A DNA stretch of 64,000 bases from Cristatella mucedo (taxonomy: Eukaryota; Bryozoa; Phylactolaemata; Cristatellidae), in contig WPIO01000004.1 in the NCBI GenBank assembly GCA_009760855.2, positions 7,046,001 through 7,110,000 on the forward strand, written 5' to 3'. The translations under genes were made by a program, and so were the position numbers. Below, in pieces: positions 12,301 to 20,929 of this stretch. The notes beneath the pieces were generated by a model. It made no database searches and was not told the DNA's origin. It saw only the letters and a program-made list of their open reading frames with translations. Position 1 is the first letter of the stretch; each line of letters starts with the position of its first letter.

Positions 12301-14248
12301 ATTTTGGTAGACTCAATCGCTTAGACTCATCATACAAATTACTCAAGTTTTGCACTCTTCTGAGTTGAATTGTGAGATGTATACACCATCTCGCCTTAGG
12401 CGCCAGACAGGTATCCACCTCCATAGATCGTTCAAAGCTCAACTGCTCGTCTTCTCACTCGTCACTGGCTTATCTTCAGCATCACACCGTGACTATCTGG
12501 GCTGCAATCAATCCCTATTGTACGTCGAGATGACTTTCAGATTGTCTATCTGGTGCACAGGTTGCTTCACTTACATCTACAAACCGACCTGTCCAACCTC
12601 TTGCTCCACCAGTATTCTCTGCCGCCATCGGCTCCTCAGTTTCCATGCGTCTAGTCATTCCTAGAAGTAGATTGAAATGTTCTGGTGATTGGGCCTCCAG
12701 TTTGGATGCACCTAACGCTCGTAAATTATTTTAGTCATTCGTTACCAACACAAGTCATTTGCAGGATTTGATTCTCAGATAAGTATGCAGTTGTTCAACT
12801 TAGCTTTCCATGCACCCCAAGCGAACGTACACTTTTATTTCCTGCGTTGTCAGCATTTACCTTTGCGTGATTCAGTTCATAAAAATCATTGGGGATTCTA
12901 CTAAATGATCGTCTGAGCGTCTTCTCCTGTGCTTTTGCATGCTGGCAAAAGTGTGAAACTTAGAATGTCATTAGTCCTTAATAATTTATTCTCTTTTTTC
13001 TAGTTTTAGCGCAGTAGAATAGCAATGCATGCCCCTGATGATGCTAAACTATCCACTTATTGCTAATATAAAGAATATGATCGCGAAACGAGCATTCCCA
13101 TGAGAGTTTAAAGCGTAATCCAAGAGCTGCTCAAATATCACGGCTCTCTGCTCAGTCATATTTAGTGAGTCAAGTTACACTTTATTCTGTATGGATGACT
13201 AAATTAATCTACGAATAGGCTAGACTAACTGAGGTCAGATTATGGCACTTGAGAGCAGTGATAACATGAAATTGCGGGGCTATCTAGTCCTAGCCACTTA
13301 AGCACAAAAATGTATTACGTGTCTTCTTATATATTCATGCAATCAAGGGATATCTCACTGCCATAAAATATTGTTAAAGTTAATGTCTATTTGATCTATT
13401 TTGTAGTGCTACTGAGTTCAAACAAGTGCCGTAAGAATTAGCGAATGTCCAGCTAATAAACTGCACTGTTTATTAATTACTAACTAGTTTATGGCCCTAA
13501 TTAGGTTGTTCTGCCTTGTCACAGTTATTTTGAAAGATAAGCTTATGATTTGAGGAATATTATGCTGCTTAGTGCACGTGTGCTTTCTCAAACAATTTGA
13601 GCCCAACGATTACTGGGGTTCTTATTAGTAGCATCTCATCTGTTCGAATCGTTAAGACCTAGCAGGCTATCAAAATTTGGACAATCATTGAAAATATTCA
13701 ATCCCTACCAAGAGATAAAATATACGACTCCTAATGAGGCAGGTGCAATGCGTTAAAATGACTCAAATTTTATCTAATACAGTGCAGTCAAATGGTAATG
13801 AGATTAACTGCCAGCAATTATCAACATTAGGTTGCTTTAATTTGTAGTTTAAATCATCACATTTTTAAATGCTGTTCTTTAGATGCTACCAATATCACTA
13901 TTATTTCTATAATCAGCTCCAAAAATCACATTAAGTATTAGCTTGTGCCTAGTTTCATCTATTTTCTTATGCCCTGATCATTCACGAGTCAGACATAAAT
14001 GCCTGGAACTGCGGTACGAATTGCAATTCTATGGCTCGCTTAGTTGCTGTAGCCCTGGCTTCATTACGATGGATAGTATGATACTCTTCAACAATGGTAG
14101 CAATAAAAATAATTTTCTTTCATATGAGCTATTACTTGGATTTCTGTTTGCAGGTGTTACAGCAATGGCTGTGGGGCTATGCATCATGACCTTAGCATTC
14201 ATAGGAGTTCTCTTGTATGCTATGGGCATCCGCAAAGCTCTACGTAAG
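137..14248 (+). CDS. Gene 1: SRCR-Ig transmembrane receptor (partial, five exons)
   Basis: Spliced model: 137-339, 761-914, 2295-2479, 8069-8362, 14154-14248. The joined exons give 310 uninterrupted codons with matching phases at every junction (1, 2, 1, 1; ends phase 0). Order of domains: back half of one SRCR domain, a complete SRCR domain, an Ig-like domain, a short Ser/Thr/Pro linker and one membrane helix followed by IRKALRK, a basic stop-transfer patch. This is the layout of a type I cell-surface receptor with an extracellular SRCR/Ig region. The family suggests ligand or microbe binding, but no ligand can be inferred. The 5' exons lie before the window. Cytoplasmic exons after 14248 were not found. 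The introns hold LINE, SINE and SPIN-like insertions. Confidence 0.72.
340..760 (+). other. Gene 1 intron, no features seen
   Basis: A 421-bp AT-rich intron with donor GTAAGA and a good pyrimidine tract before TTTTAATAG. No repeat family was recognised in it. Confidence 0.6.
761..914 (+). CDS. Gene 1 exon B: first half of a complete SRCR domain
   Basis: Acceptor CTTTTAATAG ends at 760 and donor GTAAGT is at 915. Starts phase 1, ends phase 2. The peptide carries the family signature almost canonically: VRLVGGASPFEGHVEV, then GEWGAVCDDGF and ATVVCTQLFG, which correspond to the VRLVGG start, WGxVCDD box and VVCRQLG box of SRCR domains. The split after the xLG box with a phase-2 intron is repeated at the other SRCR domains of this window. 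This is the best conserved domain here and anchors the reading of the rest. Confidence 0.9.
1092..1230 (+). mobile_element. tRNA-derived SINE, family 1
   Basis: A tRNA-like head (GGTTAATGTGCTCGCCCCGA, then a B-box-like GGTCGATCC) is followed by a tail reading GATTAAGTTCTCTTGGGGC and an ATT repeat. The tail matches the 3' end of LINE A in this window. Confidence 0.7.
1490..2040 (-). mobile_element. LINE A (L2/CR1-like) 3' fragment
   Basis: Starts at the low-coordinate side with an imperfect AAT-rich tail, then the antisense of the family's 3' end (CCCTCAGAGAACTGA box). Further on come segments such as GATGTCGTGACATAAGTTGGGAG that recur in the 7.1 kb, 40.3 kb and 53.7 kb copies. Confidence 0.65.
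2295..2479 (+). CDS. Gene 1 exon C: second half of the SRCR domain
   Basis: Acceptor TATTTCAG ends at 2294, donor GTAAGT starts at 2480; starts phase 2, ends phase 1. Joined to exon B it completes the domain: the junction restores FGKETVGKAV, followed by FLLDDVRCSHDSKTLAEC, AWGEHDCNAC and QAGIIC. These are the DDVRC, LxxC, HDC and GxxC landmarks of group A SRCR domains, with one extra Cys (DCNAC) over the usual six. Joined to the next exon it reads directly into the Ig domain through a short RTPFIRQP linker. Confidence 0.9.
3385..3640 (-). mobile_element. LINE A internal fragment
   Basis: Antisense segment with the family phrase GTCTCCAAAGGATTTGAGG, also found near 7450 and 54020. No tail is present, so this is an internal remnant. 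Confidence 0.5.
5266..5345 (-). mobile_element. LINE A 3'-terminal fragment
   Basis: An AAT repeat followed by antisense of the family tail (ACTTGATAAAGCGCCCTCAG and TTTCTAGGCGCTTTACAT). A very short 5'-truncated copy. Confidence 0.65.
5432..5580 (+). mobile_element. tRNA-derived SINE, family 1
   Basis: Head with GGCTCAATGGTTAAGGTGCT (A-box side) and GGTTCAAGCC (B box), then the tail, here degenerate. It sits about 85 bp from the LINE A tail at 5266-5345. Confidence 0.65.
7108..7985 (-). mobile_element. LINE A 3' fragment, about 0.9 kb
   Basis: AAT tail at the low end, then the antisense 3' UTR (AACTTAATCTCTTTCTTGGC) and antisense of the post-RT coding part up to about 7985 (GCATGGATGCTGCAGGACAT region). 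5'-truncated and full of small indels; no ORF survives. Confidence 0.6.
8069..8362 (+). CDS. Gene 1 exon D: Ig-like domain plus linker
   Basis: Acceptor TGTTGTAG ends at 8068. Phase 1 at both ends, as usual for Ig exons. The peptide shows the Ig landmarks: KLSLLCSAEADPPANFQWF (first Cys, core Trp) and DITYTCSAFN (the YxC box), about 50 residues apart, ending in a VTIGP strand. Two phase-1 donors are possible: GTTTAA at 8300 and the better GTACGA at 8363. The longer form adds a Ser/Thr/Pro linker ending PTPMATT, suited to a membrane-proximal stalk. I chose 8363, but both may be used. Confidence 0.78.
8987..9172 (-). mobile_element. SPIN-like hAT MITE
   Basis: The element begins CAGTGGTTCTCCACCT and ends with the inverted counterpart AGGTTGATAACCCCTG, typical hAT ends. 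Internal parts such as GGGTCGTTCGATCCCTAAGG and TTTCCGATGGTCTAG resemble, from memory, the non-autonomous SPIN (SPace INvaders) hAT elements. The 8-bp flanks (8979-8986 and 9173-9180) agree at about 5 of 8 positions, so any target duplication has decayed. No transposase. Confidence 0.75.
9185..10100 (-). mobile_element. LINE B (second L2/CR1-like family) fragment
   Basis: Antisense coding remnants. The stretch around 10050-10080 (CTGAGTGTCGTCAGCATAAA) is the complement of the YADDTQL catalytic box of a reverse transcriptase. The part near 9330-9480 resembles the 18.6-19.4 kb copy rather than LINE A. Confidence 0.55.
10150..12000 (+). mobile_element. LINE A copy with degenerate reverse transcriptase
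   Basis: Plus-strand remnant with pieces in order. A pre-RT linker (10184-10483, LDHMLDEFSPLTKRTVHPH) and 10626-10931 (DPCDGLADRFLGFFVNKIDK) come first. RT follows at 11141-11326 and 11445-11684 (GVPRGSVLGPVLF, then FYANDVYLYYCF where the catalytic YADD has become YAND). The post-RT region is 11786-11995. Frameshifts and stops separate the pieces; it is dead. Confidence 0.75.
14154..14248 (+). CDS. Gene 1 exon E: transmembrane helix
   Basis: Strong acceptor TTTCTGTTTGCAG ends at 14153 and donor GTGAGT starts at 14249; starts phase 1, ends phase 0. About 21 hydrophobic residues (from AMAVGLCIMTL through GVLLYAMG) are followed by the basic IRKALRK, the usual cytoplasmic anchor. The junction with exon D restores Gly. 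An ATG-initiated reading frame runs through the exon from 13943, but the acceptor and phase argue for an internal exon. The cytoplasmic tail must begin in a later phase-0 exon. Confidence 0.75.
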
Positions 14249-14788
14249 GTGAGTCATTTAATTCGTAAATCTTATTGAATTTATAATAACCAAACAATAA
14301 CAGAAGTTTGTGGTGGTCTGAAAACATCCTAGTCTACTCCAGACAAAACCTGTTTTGGAGTAAAGCTAACTTCACAAATATACCGTAAACCTTGGTTTTA
14401 CATGGTAAAACCTCATTGAAAACCCATTTTTTGTAAATAAATTATTCGTGTAGAATTTCTAATTGCAGCACTACTCTAATGAAAAATGAATTAGTAGCCG
14501 TTTTAGTCATGGGCGTAACTCATAAAGCAATTTGACGTATCGTCTGTTCTGTTTTGTGACGAGGCTCTGCTATCCAGCTTGAACTCCTCTCTTTCCTAAC
14601 TCGCTTTGGTCATCAAGCTGCTCGGGGAAGCGTGATCGCTTACAGATTCAACCATATCGATTGCATCAGCATACCTTGGGGTAAACAGTCGGCATTACTT
14701 TTCATTAACAATTAAAGTAATAAATTGTGCAATCTTGCAGCAGGAATTATATCGACACATGGCCATTCTAAGTGAACATACGAGGAGC

Positions 14789-14821
<33 letters not shown>

Positions 14822-14823
14822 CT
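14789..14823. repeat. (TA)n microsatellite
   Basis: Alternating TA with one ACA interruption. Confidence 0.9.
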
Positions 14824-15204
14824 AGTTGTTGTAGGTATATTTCAATGTTTACCTGTTTTCTGCATTATGTGATAAACTAACATCGAAGAACAAAATCTAA
14901 AATGTGCTCGACGCCTCTGCAATGATGCAAGAAACAAATAAAAAAGTGTTGATGGCCTTAAGAAGTGACCATTTCGGTAGCAGACTTAAGCGATCAACTA
15001 GACATGCGGGTGCTGAAGAGCATATATATTGTGAACCTAGGCGGTTGTTTTTTAAGAAGGTAACATTTTGTAAGTGGTCTGTGTTTTTTATGCTCAACGT
15101 TCTGCCAAAAGCAGCCTGTGCGAAAAAGGTCCTAAAAGAGAGTTAGCGAATGCAAACATTTTGAAAATTCAGCGAACATGCAAGTGAACTTATTTTTTTC
15201 TCTC

Positions 15205-15345
15205 CACGTAAATAAATAAATATACATATAATAAATAAATAAATACATATATATATATATATATTTATGTATTCACTAAATAAATATATAAATAAATACA
15301 TATATTAATTAATCTTAATATATATAAATATATTAAGATTCATTA
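15205..15345. repeat. AT-rich low complexity (AAATA/TATA)
   Basis: AAATAAATAT-like units and a TA run around 15245-15265, ending in an inverted TTAATATATATAAATATATTAA segment near 15313-15337. Confidence 0.8.
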
Positions 15346-16106
15346 AAATACTGAATGTGCATGTATACATTAGATGGGTTGCCTGCCATGCTGGGGTCGT
15401 GGGAGCTTCCAGCACCTCCCGGTTGGGGAACAGGGATCGCACGGCTTCCGAGCCGGTAATTTGGCTGGAGAGGCACAGCATTCTCGCCCGGCATTGCCAT
15501 TCGCTCCTTGCATACAATGCCAAGAACCACTAGGCAAGCTTCATTTTTTGTTCACCAACAGCCGAGAGCTTCGATCACAAAAGGCCTCACTGCGGTCGAC
15601 CGTTAACGAGAGGTCATGAAACACAGGGCTATAGCTGCGTACTTATCGACCTGGTTTCCGGCCGCCACCACCAGGGCATCCTCACTACTGTCAAAAGGCG
15701 CCGTCACCTCAAAAAGATTCCCAGATCAAATTAGTTGGCTACCACCAGACCCTATATGTATATATGCGTGCGTCCGTGCATGTATAAATATATATTAAAA
15801 ACATTAGTACCCTTCAGAAAAAAAATTCAAAGGTTTTGCAGAATCTTTTAAAAGCCATCATGGCAGACTGAGATAATGGAGCAGTAAACTGAAATGATAC
15901 ATACTTCTGGTCCATCATTGTATCTAGAAGAGCTGACGTAGTCACGGAAGCTACGCTGTGCTGCATTAAAGTGCTTTACAGTCATAATAGTTACTGTATA
16001 TTCGCAACTTGCCAGTGAGAGTCGATCAATCGGCGCTTGTAGCAATTTCAAGTAGCATTATAAGCGGCTACTCTCTGATGCTGTGCTACAGTGGTAGCTT
16101 ATATTA

Positions 16107-16892
16107 GTGATGTATTTAAAAGTGTCAGCGTGCAAGATTGCAGGCATCGCCACCTATGAAGATTCGATCCAATATTTCCTACGCGAATCCGGCCTTTTCT
16201 TCGATCGGGGCTTCACTAAACATGTCCTTGTAGGTGCAGTATTTGAACAAGCGATCAGTCCACTCCATCGGACTGAACCGAATGTCTTAAAAGAATGGCT
16301 GTCGAACGAGGGTAATCTCTGCATTAAGCGCCTCTTGACGGATAGCGATTGCCCCTCTCCAACTTTCCCTCGAGGGCATGGCACAAGTCGCAAAGCCTTC
16401 GTGAATGAGTTCTCACTTCTGGAAACTCAGTGTTGCAAAAATTTACTTCCAACCTGTCGTGTCGTGCCCAATTTGTATTGTCCGTCTCTAAATGTCGAAT
16501 TAAAGCACCTGCTGTGCGATCAGGTTTGGCGAAAATTCTTACTTTCGGCAATTTTGATGATGTCGTGGTTTCGACCATGGAGCTACTGTCTATACTGGCG
16601 GAGACTTGTACACCTTGCCACCCCTTCTGTTGGAATAGTTGGCATTACATACGTGAGAAAACAGTTGTCCTTTTTTGTGGCATACTATAGGACATTTTGG
16701 AAAATTGTGACACTAAAAGCTTTGAACGATAGTGTTTTAATAACAGGCTGCAACACGATACCGCCGTATGGCCTGCAGTTCATCAGTAATTACATCTGCA
16801 ATTACATTGGCTCGCTAGAGCCCGAGCTTTCTCAAGCGTACTCCGTGGAAAAGTTCACAAAGGCACCGCTCAGTGATCTATTTATAGGTTGA
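16107..16892 (+). CDS. Unidentified 261-codon ORF
   Basis: The longest uninterrupted reading frame of the window, ATG to TGA, about twice the next best non-repeat frames. I do not recognise the protein. Visible features: a mixed N-terminal third with no signal peptide, several Cys (TQCCKNLLPTC), and a more hydrophobic stretch near FLLSAILMMSWF with many aromatics after it. It does not resemble SRCR, Ig or the LINE proteins. The opposite strand also has two medium ORFs here (16154-16393, 16324-16578), so the open frame may be a relic of a transposable element or chance. No promoter or poly(A) signal was identified. Confidence 0.3.
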   Translation: MMYLKVSACKIAGIATYEDSIQYFLRESGLFFDRGFTKHVLVGAVFEQAISPLHRTEPNVLKEWLSNEGNLCIKRLLTDSDCPSPTFPRGHGTSRKAFVNEFSLLETQCCKNLLPTCRVVPNLYCPSLNVELKHLLCDQVWRKFLLSAILMMSWFRPWSYCLYWRRLVHLATPSVGIVGITYVRKQLSFFVAYYRTFWKIVTLKALNDSVLITGCNTIPPYGLQFISNYICNYIGSLEPELSQAYSVEKFTKAPLSDLFIG

Positions 16893-17066
16893 TTATCTAG
16901 TTAATCAGCTTGGGCTCAGATTCAATATTCCGAATTCTGGTCTTACAAGACAAAAGTATCGCATTTGCAGATATTCTTTTATGATCAAGAATTTCGAATA
17001 TTTCCCATAAGTATTAATTCGTATGAAAATAAAAATAATGAAAATATTTGTTGCATCACTATAGTG

Positions 17067-17255
17067 CAGCTGCTCTCAACTTATGGGTCGAGACCCCTTT
17101 GAGGGTCGAATGATTCTTTCACCAGGGGTCGCCTAAGGCCATCGGAACGCACGCATTTCCACATTTCACACACAATAAATTCATGGTCGGGGTCGCCACA
17201 GCATGAGGAACTGTATTAAAGGGTCGCGGCATTATGTTGAAAGCAAACGCCTTAG
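17067..17255 (+). mobile_element. SPIN-like hAT MITE, second copy
   Basis: Opposite orientation to the copy at 8987. Starts CAGCTGCTCTCAAC with GGGTCGAGACCCCTTTGAGG, then CAGGGGTCGCCTAAGGCCAT and, near the end, CATGAGGAACTGTATTAAAG and GGGTCGCGGCATTA. These blocks resemble, from memory, non-autonomous SPIN elements. The last about 15 bp (terminal inverted repeat) are too diverged to place exactly. Confidence 0.75.
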
Positions 17256-17394
17256 AGGAACTGAACGTTCAAATCACTTTAAAAGCGACAGATGATAAGC
17301 TGTGAATTATTTGGCTATAGTGTGCACAGTATTTGCAGTCTTTTCATTTCATCGAGACAAGAGACGAAGTGACACAAATCGGAAATGAGTTAAA

Positions 17395-18090
17395 AGCTTG
17401 AGGAACATACAAACTTGAAGACAGCCTCTGCTGGGCTTGAGGTTCGTTAGAGGTGCAGTTAAAATGCACGAGTCAGAAGAGTGGGCAGTACGACGACTAT
17501 CTGTCCTAGAAAGTAGTTAGGACATTGAGTTGGAGCGAGTGAACAGATGTATCAAAAAAAGGTGAGGAGTGACACCATGAAGTCAATAGGCTGCTTGATG
17601 AAGAGTAAGTGCAAGTTGGTGAGAAGTGGTCTGATGTGCTAACTTCGACACTCATCATGGGCAAGCTTAGCTGCAGAGTTGTGTACCAATTTTAATCATG
17701 CATTGCACAGGTCAGATGACCTTCGAGTAGCGAGTCGCAGAAGTCAAGACGGGACGTCAGCAATAAATGGACCAACTTGGATGCGGTATTCCTGCCTAAG
17801 CAGGCTCAAAATCTTTAAATCAAACCCAACTGAAAGAAGGTAGACGGCTGTAAGCTCTTCTAGAGCTCGTCCAGCAAAAGATTGCTTTCGAATAGGAAAC
17901 CTAGCTGTGGTTCAGATGCTACATGACATAAAGTGGCAGCTGAGCCCATTTTGAGAGTTAGGTTTTGAAATTTCTGAGTTGAACCAGATTTTCATGTAAC
18001 CATTGAGCTTTTTCTCGTCATTCAATTTCATAAAGTTAATCACCATCCAAGTGCCAATTTCACGGCTACGTTCAGATTGGGAGTCGAGAA
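17395..18090 (-). mobile_element. LINE A fragment
   Basis: Antisense of the post-RT coding part, alignable by eye to the 53.9-54.5 kb copy (GTCAATAGGCTGCTTGATGA and CAGAAGTCAAGACGGGACGT). No tail; heavily decayed. Confidence 0.6.
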
Positions 18091-18599
18091 AGCTGAAAGT
18101 GCTTTTAAATGTGTAGGCATAATAGCACAGATGCACTTGTGTACCATTAGAGTGTAAATGAAAGCCACTAGTGTGTTCAATGTAAAAAAGATAAAGAATT
18201 GTAGAAATAATTACACCTGTATCTCAGTAATAATTACTTTGCTTTTGATTTTCCGCCAGTTGTATCATTATTTTAAGTGGGGAGTTATATAATAAACCAG
18301 TACTGATAATTTCACAGCACTTAATTCCTCTGACTGAGTACAGATATTCTGGCAGTGCCTTGTTAAAACCTCAGTATGAATTTATCTCTTTTCCTCACTC
18401 TCTTTCTCTTTCTCACTTTTTCTCTCACTCTCCCTAACTCAATACCTCTCCGTAATTTCCCAAAGTTGCAAAGATAAGTGGGTACTGCAAGTAACTGGCT
18501 TCTGTAGGGTACTCGAAGCGTAAGTAGCTGTCTGTGTCCATGCGTTCGCCAGCAGACTACATTCAACCCAGCAGAAAGAAAGTTATTAAGCATATCTTA

Positions 18600-19430
18600 G
18601 TCATGTGGGCACTCAAGGAAGTGAGTTGCATGGAAGCAGCAGCTCATGACGGCTGGAAAGGACGCGCCGCAGTCTGAAGCACGTGAGAAGGCGTGGCTGT
18701 GGAAAAATTGGAAAGTGAGCTCGACAGTCTAGAGCTCGCAGATCAAAATCTTCTCTCATCTACGATCTTAGGGTGAACAGAATAGAGCAGCTAGTCGATT
18801 GGCCAATAGCCGATCAAAGATAAGTGAGCACGAGGAGGCTGAAACTGATGAATTGTTCTACCAGATACGAAGGAACCAAGCCGCCGGGTGAACATTGGGC
18901 CGATGTGAGAATTGTATTGTGAATCCGACGGTCGACTGCTGAGAGCCACCACAGCTGTTCCAGCAAATAAGAAAAAACCCTGCTGAACCTCGGGGATTTT
19001 ACTACCAACATTGCAGCCACATCCATAACCAGCTGCAGATGCTCAAGTGGTATCCCTGCGAAAACGGGGTTGCAATAATCCGGCATGGTTCGTACCAGGG
19101 AGCGAGTTAGCAATTCAGCCTAGTATAAAGTCAGTAATCTTAAGAAAAGGAATGAACACGATAGCTTGCAATAGAGGCTGTATTCTTAACAATGCTTTAA
19201 AACTTTAAGCATCTAAAATAGAGGAAACGTTAACTCTCAGCTCATGGTAACCTCGCATTAAGGCATCACAAATTTGAGCTGCAAGTAAGATAGCAATCTC
19301 GCCATACACCAAGTAATTGCTATTACCAATCGCTGAAAAGGATGTCATGGTCAATAGTGTCAAAGGCCGATAGTTCGAGCATCGCTACTTCAGGTATGTT
19401 ACTCGTACCCGGTGGTGCCCTAGACTGCAG
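18600..19430 (-). mobile_element. LINE B fragment (RT C-terminal part)
   Basis: The frame at 18814-19113 on the minus strand reads PDYCNPVFAGIPLEHLQLV, the counterpart of the LDYCNSLLxGLPxxxLxxLQ motif downstream of RT in L2/CR1-clade LINEs. It ends GGLVPSYLVEQF, matching the LAPSYLSELL motif. Distinct in sequence from family A. Confidence 0.65.
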
Positions 19431-19720
19431 TCGTTCCGCACGATAAATAGCAGCTCGATTTTACTAGTGTTGCTTGAACCCCTTCTGGGCTGTTCCTTTT
19501 CTGTAAGCTAAGCAATGGACTTTTATTTTACCTTTCGAAGACTGGCCCCTAGTTTAGAGGCTGCAAGGCAGCTCCTTGTAAGACTTACCGAAAATACCTT
19601 CTTAGTCGGCTACAAGAAATTGAACTAGACACGAACTTTCATTGTCAAAGGGCTTTGCTTCACGAAGTATTATTTGATCTGCTCGGCAGACTAAACGTAG
19701 ACCAACGGACGAATTGTGCT

Positions 19721-19721
<1 letters not shown>

Positions 19722-19761
<40 letters not shown>
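19722..19761. repeat. (GA)n microsatellite
   Basis: About 20 GA units without interruption. Confidence 0.95.
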
Positions 19762-19764
<3 letters not shown>

Positions 19765-19889
19765 TAACTGCTTGACTGCAATGATCGATGCATCTGAAAG
19801 AGCTAGATTTTAACAGGGCTGGTGGCTTCTTTAAGCTGGGACTTCTTTAAGCATAAACCGTTGCACGAGACCAACTAGAGGCACTAATA

Positions 19890-19995
19890 TATTCTATGGT
19901 ATATATTTAATACACATTAATAATATACATAATTACAATAATATAATATATAATATAACATATTATATAATAACAATAATGCACTAATATATTTA
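19890..19995. repeat. AT-rich low complexity
   Basis: Mixed ATA/TAA units such as AATATAATATATAATATAAC. Confidence 0.8.
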
Positions 19996-20369
19996 AACTG
20001 ATATTAAAGAAAGTAGAATTAGCCCAACAGAGCCGAGGTTTCAAAAGTGATCGGACCTTCTTTGCAAGTACTCAGTTTGTCAATAAATACAGTAATGAGC
20101 CGATGAAAAAAGACCTTACATCTCCAAATAGTGGTGCCAAGTAATTTCCTGGGTGACTTTTTCCAAAATAGTCAATGGAAGTCGATCCATTCACCTTTTC
20201 TGTAGACTCCAATCATCAATTGTGTACTCGTGCTGCAGAAAGAGTTATGCGGTTACTGTATTGGATAGGAGTGCCCAAAATTCGGAAATTGAAAAAGTAC
20301 GGTTACACATTCGACATAGATTATTGCCGTTGAATGAATGAACCCCGTGCCTACTAATAGAAGCTATTA

Positions 20370-20850
20370 CAGAGATACTACCCCATCAGGCAAAGCATCG
20401 TACCACTCGCTTTTCGGAATCCAACAGTCTAGAAATACCTCGTACAAACCTTAAATCCTTTGGAGACCGTGCATTTAGCTCGTATGCTCCCACAGCCTGG
20501 AACTCCCTCCCGACCTGCATCAGAACATCCCCTGACCTGACCACATTTAAAAGAAACTTAAAAACATACCTATTTAGGACAGCATTTAGTGGGTCCTTGT
20601 GATTCGTCCTCGATGTGCTTATGCGTGCTGACACTGTTCATGCTGCCACTAACCACATTTGCATGCTGACCCAGTGCATGTAACCCCTAACCATGTTATT
20701 CATTTTGTTTGTTTTTCAAGCATGATTTTACTTACTATTCTATTGCGTATCACTTTGCAGCAAATGTAAAGCGCCTAGAAAGAGATTAAGTTCTCTGAGG
20801 GCGCTTTATCAAGTGCAATATTATTATTATTATTATTATTATTATTACTC
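20370..20850 (+). mobile_element. LINE A 3' end, well preserved
   Basis: 5'-truncated copy: the C-terminal coding remnant (the phrase FGDRAFSSYAPTAWNSLPTC can be read with small changes) is followed by the 3' UTR with GCATGCTGACCC repeats. The terminal box is AAGCGCCTAGAAAGAGATTA, then GGGCGCTTTATCAAGTG and an uninterrupted ATT tail (about 20820-20848). A good reference for the family's 3' end. Confidence 0.8.
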
Positions 20851-20929
20851 GTAGCGTCGATAAGAAACTTGAAGTTAGCATCTTCAAGGTGTTAGTGTAG
20901 CCAACGAAGTCTCCGAAGCCATCGAAGCC

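Larger units (their letters stand above)
8363..14153 (+). other. Gene 1 intron, 5.8 kb, repeat-rich
   Basis: Holds a SPIN-like hAT MITE (8987-9172), a minus-strand LINE B piece (about 9185-10100) and a plus-strand LINE A copy (about 10150-12000). From about 12000 to 14153 I see only AT-rich unassigned sequence. It ends in the acceptor TTTCTGTTTGCAG. Confidence 0.6.
14249..16106 (+). other. Region after the TM exon, no gene assigned
   Basis: Intron or intergenic. Includes a (TA)n run (about 14789-14823), AT-rich low-complexity DNA (about 15205-15345) and a GC-richer unique block at about 15370-15740 of unknown nature. A peptide with HIYCEPRRL at 14904-15070 looks tail-like, but I find no phase-0 acceptor with a convincing pyrimidine tract. 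Confidence 0.4.

Noticed and set aside
14904-15070. Cytoplasmic tail exon of gene 1
   Set aside because: A TAA lies just upstream in frame and the only phase-0 AG (near 14990) has a poor pyrimidine tract.
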